NCBI GenBank assembly: GCA_963556145.1 | Contig: OY744461.1 | Span: forward strand, 5,776,891 to 5,840,890 | DNA: 64,000 bases | Source of the DNA: Hygrocybe punicea | Lineage: Eukaryota > Basidiomycota > Agaricomycetes > Agaricales > Hygrophoraceae | Direction of reading: 5' to 3' | The notes under the pieces: generated by a model | What the model saw: the letters and a program-made list of their open reading frames with translations, nothing else | Told to the model about the DNA's origin: nothing | Database searches by the model: none | Part shown: positions 22,127 through 31,849 of the stretch, in pieces | Layout: each line of letters begins with the position of its first letter | Position numbering within the stretch: position 1 is the first letter of the stretch | Translations under genes and position numbers: made by a program

Positions 22127-22420
22127 CAGTCTTCATATATGATAACGTCTATCAACTTCGAGGTAGGCTGATACCAAATTTAGGCCGTTTTAAAAGGTGG
22201 GTTTGCGCTTGCTGTACAAACGATAGGTGTCGCAGATCGCGGCGACGAATCGAAGGGAGCGATGACAGGCTGCTGCAGGGGTCGAGGTGCAAGCAGCCAC
22301 TGAATTGTGTGATCAATGTATGAACATCCCTGCGAAAAGTAAAGAAGGATAATCGAGTGGAAGCTTTGCAACGCAAGGATTTGCTACCACTCCCCTTGAC
22401 GTCCGTGAAACATTCCTCCC
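22030..22420. repeat. About 390-bp direct repeat, copy 2
   Basis: Partner of 17360-17760. It overlaps the 5' side of the NLR fragment on the minus strand. Small indels (for example at the ACGATAGGTGTCGCAGATCG stretch) distinguish the copies. Confidence 0.7.
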
Positions 22421-22605
22421 CTTCGCAACCCAATCCCCCATGAAGTTCCTAAGCGGGGAATCTGCACACCTTTTCTTGGGCATCGGAAAAGATGGAAAGG
22501 TTGTGGGAGTGGTGAGGACATCAATGGCTGTGGAGAAGGATAAGTTTGCGTCGTTCGAAGCAAGATAAAAATGGAGTGGTATCCCTGGATCACTGGTCAA
22601 GTCCT

Positions 22606-22666
22606 GGGCAACTACTGGTCAAGTACTAGACAACTACTGGTCAAGTACTAGACAACTACCGGTTAA
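22606..22666. repeat. Short 24-bp tandem repeat
   Basis: Three copies of a unit like TACTGGTCAAGTACTAGACAAC. From here to 23171 the sequence is AT-rich without a gene; it is the 5' flank of the plus-strand Helitron ORF. Confidence 0.6.
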
Positions 22667-23171
22667 TGTATTTGGGACGCGACAAATACTAAATGTGTGA
22701 TTGTCTTTTGAGTTCTCTGAATTTAATTTCAAATTTCAAACCTGTTATTATATTTTGAAAACTTTAAAGCATCCAATGGAATAGATTTTCGACAAACTTT
22801 GAAATTCTCATTAAGAGATTCTTCAATATGATACCAAATGCCAAATGAGTGCATTCGAGAAATTGATATTTGTCATATGATTTCGGATTCTTCACAAGAT
22901 ATGAATAATTTAGAATTTTTTGGCATCTACATATGACCTTTTGATTGACATTTCTAGTTCTCAAAAGGTGTGGAAAAATATGAACTTCATTAATGTATTT
23001 AGATATATTTTTGACAGGGTCCTAAATTTAGTGTTCTGTTTTATCTGGGTAATATATTTGTGTCACCCCCAAAGGTCTTTTTGCGCCTAGTGTGAATGCA
23101 TTGGTGGAGGCAAAGCAAATGTATTCTCACTTCATGAATTAATTCCTGCTTCAACCAATGACAATGCCAGT

Positions 23172-24613
23172 ATGGATGCAGCTAAATGTAAATTCTACTC
23201 TTACATGCCAAAACATGAAGCACTCTCACTGGAATCATCACCTGAAAAGTCACTTGTAATTGTAAATCACCCATTTGAACTGTTGATTCCAAAATTGACC
23301 ATTGCCAATTTGAAAGTAATTTCAGCTCATCATAGCATTCTTGTCCACTCAAAAATGAATCAGGCATCAATTCAAACTGCAATACAGAATCATGTGTGCT
23401 CCAACTGTCCTGAATTTGTATCAATCTTTGAATTTATTGATGAAGAAGCAATGGCAATTCACAAGAAAACCTCACACAACAGAGCAGTCAATAAGTTTAA
23501 AGCACAACATCCTGACAAATATGCACCACAAAATCTGGCAGCTGTACAAAAATTTCAGAGTGAAAATCCTGATAAGCATGCCAAACAACATTTAGCAGCT
23601 GTACAGAAATATCAGAGTGAACATCCTGACAAATATGCAAAGCAAAACCTCGCAGCTGTACAAAAATTTCAGAGTGAAAACCCTGACAAGCATGCAAAGC
23701 AAAACCTGGCAGCTGTACAAAAATTTCAGACTGAAAACCCTAACAAGCATGCAAAGCAAAATCTGGCAGCTGTACAGAAATTTCAGAGTGAAAATCCTGA
23801 CAAGCATGCCAAAGAACATCTAGCAGCTGTACAGAAATTTCAGAGTGAAAATCCAGAGAAGCATAGCAAACAAAATCTGGCTGCTGTCCAGAAATTTCAT
23901 CTGGAACATCCTGAGAAGCATGCAAAACAAAACCTTGCAGCTGTTACAAAGTTCAAAGTTGATCATCTTGACAAGCATCTGCAGCACACATTAAATGCAG
24001 TTAGAAGACATACCATGAACCACCCTGAGCAGCATGCACAAACAAATCAGATTGCTGTTCAGACATACAGAGATAATATTCAATTCCCTCCTGATCCACC
24101 TTCAGCAAAATTGCAACACACTATTATTTCAGGATTTTGTGATGATACCTCTCCCAACAAATTCATTGAATCTGGTTGTGCTGTCTGTGGAAGATTGACT
24201 CAAGTCTCTCAATTGCAAAGCTACACAGAGTTGAATTTAAGTTGTTTGAAACAATCTGGTATAACTCAAACAGAGCGCTTCTCAATAAATGATCCAATTG
24301 AATCTTCAGAGAGCCCTATAATAATTGATGGTCTTCCTGGCATTTGCAAGAAATGTTACAAGTCTCTGTTCAAAGGAAAATGCCCAGCTATGTCTCTGGC
24401 AAATGGTTTGTGGCTGGGACAAATCCCTAAGGAATTAACTAATTTATCTTATGCAGAACAATTGTTAATTGCTAGAGTGAGACACAATAGATGCATTGTT
24501 AGGGTTTTTTCAGGAATGCACAAAATGAGAGCAAATGCCATTACATTTGCCAATCCAACTCCAAGGCTTTATGACATTTTACCCCCACCTGTTGATGAGT
24601 TGGATGAAGTACT
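23172..24613 (+). pseudogene. Helitron Rep-helicase, N-terminal part (interrupted)
   Basis: Residues 1-105 include a Cys motif (QNHVCSNCPEF) that aligns with MRHNCSACDTH of the intact Helitron protein at 53997. Residues about 105-290 are a 19-residue tandem repeat (HAKQNLAAVQKFQSENPDK), about nine copies. Then come FCDDTSPNKFIESGCAVCG and GICKKCYKSL (zinc-ribbon-like cysteines), LANGLWLGQIP, and AEQLLIARVRHNRCIVRV, which match the intact protein block for block. Homology stops at DELDEVL, where a 10,450-bp insertion enters; the last 30 codons to the TAA at 24699 come from the insertion. The continuation lies at 35071. Helitron proteins drive rolling-circle transposition in the nucleus; this one is dead. 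Confidence 0.85.
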
Positions 24614-24615
24614 TG

Positions 24616-24656
24616 GGGAAGTGGGCCATCGCAAGCGTGGCATGAACGAGTTCTTC
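24616..24656 (-). other. 3' terminus of the inner Helitron: hairpin plus subterminal repeat
   Basis: On the plus strand GCCATCGCAAGCGTGGC (24625-24641) forms a stem of 4+3 pairs with one bulge and an AA loop, 9 bp from the insertion border. ACGAGTTCTTC (24646-24656) is the exact inverted match of GAAGAACTCGT at 35054-35064. A hairpin about 10 nt from the 3' end is where Helitron replication terminates. Confidence 0.6.
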
Positions 24657-25142
24657 TGGGTTCTATTCAATCATTTAATGTACATTATTTATTCTACATA
24701 ATCTGCAATAATTTGTTTGTGTAATTTATAACAAGGATGATCTGTTCTGTTAAAGACAATGTACTATTTGTCTGCAGTTGGGACCTTTGATCAAGAGACT
24801 ACAAATCTCTTAGACAATCTTATTTACACTTGTTCCTGCTATACTTGTATATCAATAGTCAACCAACATTGTAGTGGACTGAATGTCAGTTATACAACAG
24901 TTTATCCTGGCATTTACTACTACCACTGTTACCATTACTTACCAGTGCTTGGGCAATAAGTAACAATAAGAAATTAAGTGCTTGACATCATGTAATCTAT
25001 TTATAACATTCCTTAGGAATATTTAATGGCCCACTTTCCCACCCAGAAGATTTCCTTTAATTTTGATGTCCGATATGAATTTCCACTGGTGAAAAATTTG
25101 AATGTCCCACTTTCCCACTCAATAGTTCTCAATTATATTAAA

Positions 25143-28100
25143 TTACTGGTTTCGTGCATAAACTGCTAGCACAAGAATTTTATTTTCATATCTTTTGAAA
25201 TCATCATCCAACATCATACCAATGTGGCCATTTTGCTTACATGTTGCTCCCATTGTCATTCCATCATGATACCAAATTGTTCCATCTTCTGATATGAATC
25301 GAGATGTAAAGTGATATCCTCCAGCATATACAATACCTCTTAGATACAAATTTACTGACTTTTCATTTACATTTACAGTTATTTGATGGCTGGTAATCAT
25401 GTTTATGTTGGGATATTCTAATACCAGCAAATCAGGTGTTTTTGTATAGTATATGGCACGCATCATTGAAACATTACATTGTGGACATTTATTTCTAACA
25501 TGATATGCAATGGTTTGCACCCAATCAGATGTTGAACCAGAAACAGATGGATCAGCATGCAATACATAGGTAAGTTTGTCATCCTTTTCTGGACCTTCAT
25601 AGTCACAGTGAGAACAAATGAGCTGTGAAGATGCAATACAATCTTGTGGTTTCAGCATTTCCATACATAGTGTAGCAACACTGATGCCAGTAGCACCCAT
25701 GGGAAATTGTTCTGGATGGTTGGCATGGAGTTTCATTCTCACTGCATTTCTTACATTTTCAAAGTTCAATTGTGATGCCATCAGGTTAAACCCATGTACA
25801 AGTGTTGACAGATAAATGTTTCTAATTGACTGAAATCTTGTTGTCCAACTTGCAGGATGTTCTGCCCATATATTGTACAAAATAACAAAGAGTGAATCAT
25901 ATGCACAACTCCAGTTGTTTTCATCCCAATGTAAGCCACGAGGAGTAAGAATAGTGCTACTGCCTTCATGAGTTATTATTATTCTCTTTTTCCTACTCAA
26001 AAGTGGAGTCTCATCATGTTCATCGTAAGTACGTTTTAAATTTTGCTTTACTGGTGAGCTTCCTTTTGCAGCCACAAAACCAAGATTGGCTTGTTGAAGT
26101 ATACTTTGCTGGTTCTTTGTATTATTAGATTTTCCAATGATTTGCCACGTACTATCAACAACCACAGGAAGTATAGGTAGTGGATCTCTGGCAGACCATC
26201 TTAATGCAGCATCTACTTTGGCAGGAACATAATCAGTGCCTTTCCATAATTGATATTGACGAATCAATGTATTGCGGAGTTGCCCAGTTAAGTGATCAGG
26301 TAGTTGTCCTTCATATCTAAGCCTTGTGATATCATCTAATATTTCTTGTTCTCTGAATTCTTGTCTGAGATAGCCACTGCAACCTCTTGTAATAACATTA
26401 GGGTCAAAACCTTGGATAATGATGGTGCCTGCTGTACTTGCACTTCTAGACAGAGCTGTGTAATATGACATATGTGAAAAACAGCTGTTTAAATGTACAA
26501 CATTGTAAGGGCGGGTTTTTCCCTGAGATGCATGAGCTGTCATAGCAAAGTTGGGCAGCACCCATACTTGTTGTCTTTCAACAGATTCTTTCAGATCACT
26601 GGGGAATAGACAGTGAATTGTTTTTGTGCTCTTCACAATAGGAACAACATTATCTGGTAGACCAGGTATTTGAACCAATTGAGGTGGATTATCCAATTTC
26701 ACAAAGAGTGTGTCGAGAACACGTTTATCATGAGGGCCTTTGATTGATTGCCAGCCAACAACAATGCCTTCCTGGCCTTTGGTGATACATAATTCAGTCG
26801 CATCATTATTTCGGATCATCACAGGCATGCCAAGACACAATGGAAGCTTTCCAGGAAAATGTTCAGTTGCTCCATGGTTGAGTTTCCAAATCTCAAGTTG
26901 TTCATCAAAATCAATCTGATTTGATTTGTGAATTGTCTTTGATGCTGCTTTCGATTTTCCCCATTTGGTTTTATTAGCTGGATCACTTTCTTTGCCCCAT
27001 TTGTCCATAGAGTAGAAGTGGGTCAACTTTTGATTTGTATCCTCTGCAAAACGCTCACATCCAAGCTGATTGATTCTGTCTTTTTGAGAGTGCACCCCAC
27101 AGATGATAGCAACATTTCTGAAGTTTTTTGCAGCAACATTTGGCTGATCTGAGCATTTGCCAGCAATTCTCTTTCTCAGAAATCTGATGTCTTCAGGGGT
27201 GCATGCACCATATCGCATGTTCACTAAAGCTGATCGCAATGATGCATCATCAGGTGTTTGTGTCTTTTGACGCATATTTTCTCTCAAAATGACAACTGTT
27301 GTGATCTGATGCCAGAGTGCTTTGCCAATAGCTGCTTCTTGATAATGTGGCTTCAGGCCAGAATTTATTTGTGTTCCTACTGAACCACTATACAAAGATG
27401 CACCTCCAACAGGTGGCAGTTGTGCAAAATCTCCTGCAAAAATAATATTAATGCCTCCAAATGGCACATCAAATACATTAAGAGTTTTGGCAAGCTGTGA
27501 GCTGATTTTGTATAATTCATGGCATGCCAACATAGATACTTCATCTATGAAAATATAATCAATTCCCTCTAGCCTTGCTCTCACCTGAGCAATTGTTACA
27601 CTTTGATTACCAGTATCATTATTCATGCGAATGCCTAGGAATGAGTGGTAAGTTGAGCCACCCAGTAATGCTGCTGATGTTCCAGTTGGACCCAGTATAA
27701 CAAGACGATGTAATTCATGTCTTTGTTGAAATAAATGCTTGAGTGCTTTGATCACTTGACTTTTGCCAGTTCCACCCATACCTCCCAGATACATTTTTAG
27801 CTGATCTGAATTTAGAGTTGCAGTGTGATTAGCAACAATTCTAAATGCTCTTTGTTGTTCAGTATTTAATTTGAAAAGAGTAACTGTGCCATCTATCAAT
27901 TCCTGAACAGCTTGCATCTTTGCTTGGAAATCATGTTTTAAATATGATTGGTCAACAACTTTCACGTCATTTTCAGATGCATGAGTTTTTCTGATTTGTT
28001 CAGCATCAGCAACACGTGCATTTCTATCAGCAATGATTTCTTGTCTCTTATCTTGAACAGCTGTTTTCCATTTACCACCAGGCTGTATGATTTGAGGTGT

Positions 28101-31100
28101 GAGTGGAGCGGTATCAATTGTATTAATGCCATCAGGACTGATATCTAGCCAGCCCGCATTCCTTACACTATCTTCAGTGGCATCCATTTGGGCTTTGATT
28201 AACTGTCCCTTTGAACCAAGGGTGGAGTATTTATTCAATCCATAATCCTCATTATCAATTCCTTCATTATCACCAAAATCATCACCATGACCATTCTCAT
28301 TGATATCATCCATCATATCCATTTCTTCTGATGTCATCCAAGAATGAAATATACCAGCTGTAGCATCACCCTTTTTGAGCTGAGCTGAATAATCATCTCG
28401 AGCATCATTGCATTCATATCTAATATTAAAATGATCCATTATTTGGCTTTGTCGTGATGTAAATTTATAGTCTGTGAATGCCTCATCCCACGACTCATTG
28501 TTATTCTTAAGATCTTGGCCTGTTCTCCAGGGCTTGAATAAAGTAAGCATAGTGGCACAGTAATATTCTCTATCTCCTCGATCTCTTCTTGGAAGTGAAC
28601 CTCCAACAAAGTTAGGCACAACTTTTTTATATAATGAATGATATTCTATCCAGTGTGTTTCATGTAATGGATGAGCTGACAAAAAAAACTTATGAGGCTG
28701 TTTATTGTCTGCATCAATATTGCTGGCATTATCACTGTCCTCTTTACCAATGTCATTTCCATCTTCATCAGCAATAATAGACTCACTTGAATCAGTGTTG
28801 CTTTCATAACTACCACTGTAATCACTATTTTCATTGGAACTGTCAACTGTATTCTCATTGTTTCCCAAATTGAGCTCATCATCATCAATATTGCCTGATG
28901 AACGGAGATTACATTCAGCTGTTACTTCATATTGTGGATTTTTTGCATTTGAATCAATCAAGTCCAGCTCATCATCACTGTTTTGAGCATTATGATTTTT
29001 CTGTGTTGGAGTAGGTATTTTTACTCGTCTTGCCATTTGTATCCATTCATATAGGCATGTAACATTATAGGTATCTGGTCTATACATGTAATCATGGACT
29101 GCTGTAAAGCCAACATATTCATTTTGGTTTTTTTGCAAGAGAACCTTGTCTGTCTCACTGTTTTCAGCAGTATCCTGGTCAGATTTGAACACCTTCATTG
29201 TTTCTCTCACATAACTTTTCCAATACACTGTTACAAACTGGTGGCTTGTATAGTGATCTGGATTACCTAGCAGATACAAAGATGCCATTGGACCACCTAT
29301 TTCCATCTTTGATGTCAATGAATTAATTATCTGTGTTATCAAACGTCTAGCTTTGTCTTTTTGTTTCATGGATCCTCCCAGCATTTCAGAATTCTTAGTA
29401 AAAACACTCCGAATAGAGTCAAAGATAGTGTATGTTTTCAGACCAGGTTTTGTAACATAATCAGTGACATATGCCACTATAGCCTTGATAGCAGTACCTG
29501 AGAGGAGGCTTGTCACATCTGAGTTGCACCGAAGAAGATATGTTATGCATGGTGTCAATGTGTTGATCCAAGCTTCACCTTTTTTCATGTTCAAAGCTCC
29601 TGATTTAGGATCAACTTGAGTCTGTTCAAAGGTTTGTCTTGGAAATCTGGCTTTGCATTTGCCATGCTTGTTCATACATGTCGGTCTATCTTTTTTGTTG
29701 GCCTTCTCGCTACTTGACTGATTTCTACCACAATTATGTATATTAGAACGCATAATCAAGTCATCAACTATACTTGAAAATTTATCCCACCACAAATTAA
29801 GTTGTGACTTGTTAGAACAATGTTCATTACAAACATGATTTGACTTATTGCACATTGGTGGAGGTGCGTCTGGTAATGTCTGAGTAGGATCCTGATAATC
29901 CTTAGATTGACTGTTTTCTTCAATGTTGGCTTTTACATCAGCCATGGATCCAGTGAGAAACTCTCCAATATGCACACTCTCAAGATACTCCACCAATCTT
30001 TGTTGAAAATCAGAATTTGGATCCATAATTCTGTCTCTGATTTGTTGCGGTGATAATACTCCTTTAAGCCATAAGAGCATATGCATATGCAATGTCAACC
30101 GTCCTTGTTGTTCAACTGTTCCATAATATGCTTGTGTATTGCCATAGATTCCTGGATGATTTTCTCCAACTCCAGTTTCTTCTGTTATATGTGAGATGAT
30201 ATGAGAAGAAGAATGGTGTTCTCCACTATTGTTTAATACTCTCTTTTGGGGCACATGATGAGCAAAATAATCACATATTGTCTGTGTCCTTGAAATCAAT
30301 TTCTGTAGTGCATCAATAGAATGATAGAAAAACACCATATCCTGGAGTGCATCAGGTTGATAATCTAGTAGCCTGTGTTGGAACACATGAGCAAGATGAT
30401 GAAGAGATATTTGTGTCCTTGAATGCAGGTTCTGTGGTGCATAAACAGAATGATAAAAAAGCACCATATCCTGGGGTGTATGATAACAGTAGTATAATGC
30501 CCAGTCTTGGGACAGATTAATAAGACAATAAGACGATATTTGTGTCCTATCCTGGGGTGTATCAGGACAATAATATAACACCCAATCTTGGGTCAGATGA
30601 ATAAGATGATCAGAAGATATTTGTGTTCTATCCTGGGGTGTGTCAGGATGATATAACACCCAGTCTTGGGACAGATGAACAAGACGATAAGATGATATTT
30701 GTGTCCTTAAACTCAAGTTCTGTGGTGCATAAACAGAATGGTAATCAAGCACCATATCCTGGGGTGTGTCAGGATGATAGAATAACACCCTGTCTTGGGA
30801 CACAGCAAGACGATAAATAGATATTGGTGTCCTATCCTGGGGTGCATCAGGACGATAGTATAACACCCTGTCTTGGGACACAGCAAGACGATAAATAGAT
30901 ATTGGTGTCCTGTCCTGGGGTGCATCAGGACGATAGTATAACACCCTGTCTTGGGACACAGCAAGACGATAAATAGATATTGGTGTCCTGTCCTGGGGTG
31001 CATCAGGACGATAGTATAACACCCTGTCTTGGGACACAGCAAGACGATAAATAGATATTGGTGTCCTGTCCTGGGGTGCATCAGGACGATAGTATAACAC

Positions 31101-31436
31101 CCTGTCTTGGGACACAGCAAGACGATAAATAGATATTGGTGTCCTATCCTGGGGTGCATCAGGACGATAGTATAACACCCTGTCTTGGGACACAGCAAGA
31201 CGATAAAATATTGATGTCCTATCCTGGGGTGTATCAGGACGATAATATAACACCCTGTCATGGGACACATGAGCAAGACAATAAAAAGATATTTGTGTCC
31301 TGAAACTCAACCTCTCCGGTGCATAAACCGAATGATAAGCAAACACCACATCCTGGGGTGTGTCAGGATGATAATGTAACACCGAGCTATGTACCATGTA
31401 AACAAGGCCACCAGAGATCTCTGGTACTTTAATCAA
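25143..31436 (-). CDS. Helitron Rep-helicase with C-terminal peptidase-like domain (2097 aa), N-terminally rebuilt
   Basis: Rolling-circle transposase of the inner element. Residues 1 to about 398 are tandem repeats (26-residue unit, see 30480-31400). Rep begins abruptly with GENHPGIYGN. HUH motif LTLHMHMLLW has H450 and H452; the tyrosine motif AYVTDYVTK gives Y656 and Y660. An acidic linker follows, then SF1/PIF1-type helicase: GGMGGTGKSQ (K1225), DYIFIDEVSM, IIFAGDFAQLPP, ILRENMRQ, AHASQGKTRP and YTALSRSAS. The C-terminus has WSCAYDSLFVILYNIW (C1844), CX2C pairs, and GGYHFTSRF/WYHDGM, resembling the Cys and His boxes of ubiquitin-specific proteases. Compared with the ORF at 53997, about 700 N-terminal residues, including the Cys motifs and Rep motif 1 (FITFAPAD), are absent. 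The frame is open throughout, but nicking competence without motif 1 is doubtful. Confidence 0.85.
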   Translation of the reverse strand: MIKVPEISGGLVYMVHSSVLHYHPDTPQDVVFAYHSVYAPERLSFRTQISFYCLAHVSHDRVLYYRPDTPQDRTSIFYRLAVSQDRVLYYRPDAPQDRTPISIYRLAVSQDRVLYYRPDAPQDRTPISIYRLAVSQDRVLYYRPDAPQDRTPISIYRLAVSQDRVLYYRPDAPQDRTPISIYRLAVSQDRVLYYRPDAPQDRTPISIYRLAVSQDRVLFYHPDTPQDMVLDYHSVYAPQNLSLRTQISSYRLVHLSQDWVLYHPDTPQDRTQISSDHLIHLTQDWVLYYCPDTPQDRTQISSYCLINLSQDWALYYCYHTPQDMVLFYHSVYAPQNLHSRTQISLHHLAHVFQHRLLDYQPDALQDMVFFYHSIDALQKLISRTQTICDYFAHHVPQKRVLNNSGEHHSSSHIISHITEETGVGENHPGIYGNTQAYYGTVEQQGRLTLHMHMLLWLKGVLSPQQIRDRIMDPNSDFQQRLVEYLESVHIGEFLTGSMADVKANIEENSQSKDYQDPTQTLPDAPPPMCNKSNHVCNEHCSNKSQLNLWWDKFSSIVDDLIMRSNIHNCGRNQSSSEKANKKDRPTCMNKHGKCKARFPRQTFEQTQVDPKSGALNMKKGEAWINTLTPCITYLLRCNSDVTSLLSGTAIKAIVAYVTDYVTKPGLKTYTIFDSIRSVFTKNSEMLGGSMKQKDKARRLITQIINSLTSKMEIGGPMASLYLLGNPDHYTSHQFVTVYWKSYVRETMKVFKSDQDTAENSETDKVLLQKNQNEYVGFTAVHDYMYRPDTYNVTCLYEWIQMARRVKIPTPTQKNHNAQNSDDELDLIDSNAKNPQYEVTAECNLRSSGNIDDDELNLGNNENTVDSSNENSDYSGSYESNTDSSESIIADEDGNDIGKEDSDNASNIDADNKQPHKFFLSAHPLHETHWIEYHSLYKKVVPNFVGGSLPRRDRGDREYYCATMLTLFKPWRTGQDLKNNNESWDEAFTDYKFTSRQSQIMDHFNIRYECNDARDDYSAQLKKGDATAGIFHSWMTSEEMDMMDDINENGHGDDFGDNEGIDNEDYGLNKYSTLGSKGQLIKAQMDATEDSVRNAGWLDISPDGINTIDTAPLTPQIIQPGGKWKTAVQDKRQEIIADRNARVADAEQIRKTHASENDVKVVDQSYLKHDFQAKMQAVQELIDGTVTLFKLNTEQQRAFRIVANHTATLNSDQLKMYLGGMGGTGKSQVIKALKHLFQQRHELHRLVILGPTGTSAALLGGSTYHSFLGIRMNNDTGNQSVTIAQVRARLEGIDYIFIDEVSMLACHELYKISSQLAKTLNVFDVPFGGINIIFAGDFAQLPPVGGASLYSGSVGTQINSGLKPHYQEAAIGKALWHQITTVVILRENMRQKTQTPDDASLRSALVNMRYGACTPEDIRFLRKRIAGKCSDQPNVAAKNFRNVAIICGVHSQKDRINQLGCERFAEDTNQKLTHFYSMDKWGKESDPANKTKWGKSKAASKTIHKSNQIDFDEQLEIWKLNHGATEHFPGKLPLCLGMPVMIRNNDATELCITKGQEGIVVGWQSIKGPHDKRVLDTLFVKLDNPPQLVQIPGLPDNVVPIVKSTKTIHCLFPSDLKESVERQQVWVLPNFAMTAHASQGKTRPYNVVHLNSCFSHMSYYTALSRSASTAGTIIIQGFDPNVITRGCSGYLRQEFREQEILDDITRLRYEGQLPDHLTGQLRNTLIRQYQLWKGTDYVPAKVDAALRWSARDPLPILPVVVDSTWQIIGKSNNTKNQQSILQQANLGFVAAKGSSPVKQNLKRTYDEHDETPLLSRKKRIIITHEGSSTILTPRGLHWDENNWSCAYDSLFVILYNIWAEHPASWTTRFQSIRNIYLSTLVHGFNLMASQLNFENVRNAVRMKLHANHPEQFPMGATGISVATLCMEMLKPQDCIASSQLICSHCDYEGPEKDDKLTYVLHADPSVSGSTSDWVQTIAYHVRNKCPQCNVSMMRAIYYTKTPDLLVLEYPNINMITSHQITVNVNEKSVNLYLRGIVYAGGYHFTSRFISEDGTIWYHDGMTMGATCKQNGHIGMMLDDDFKRYENKILVLAVYARNQ
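30480..31400 (-). repeat. 78-bp in-frame tandem repeat
   Basis: The unit encodes YYRPDAPQDRTPISIYRL followed by AVSQDRVL (26 residues). Copies between about 30790 and 31205 are nearly identical and outer ones diverged. Each DNA unit contains GTCCTG...CAGGAC, an inverted repeat. Because 78 is divisible by 3, the frame stays open and the repeats form the N-terminus of the Helitron protein. Confidence 0.9.
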
Positions 31437-31849
31437 TGGTCAGATAAACCAACCTGTCTTTGTGAAGAAATTACATACGCAATGATGCATTGGCATTGGC
31501 ATCGGCCTGTCATGCAACACAAGTTAAATGAATGGTCAGAATGTGTCACTGACAACAAGGAAGGAACCGTAAAACAGACATGAGGACCAGAGGGAATGGG
31601 GAACAGCAGGAGCAGTAGAAACACAACGCAGTGGAATAGCATGTTATACACTAGCAGATGATGTGTCACAAGCGTAGCATTTAGATTTCACCAATAAATT
31701 TGGAAATTGATTATATAATATTTAATTTCTATTTAATAATTAAATATAAGTAAATATACTAGTCAAATACTGAAGAGCCTGACACCCCCAACTTCACGCT
31801 TTCAACAGAAACATGGTACGGGGATGTAGATGACCCAGGGGTGTGGGCC

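Noticed and set aside
23480..24060. CRISPR-like array
   Set aside because: The 57-bp units are contiguous, coding and without unique spacers; the context is a eukaryotic transposon.
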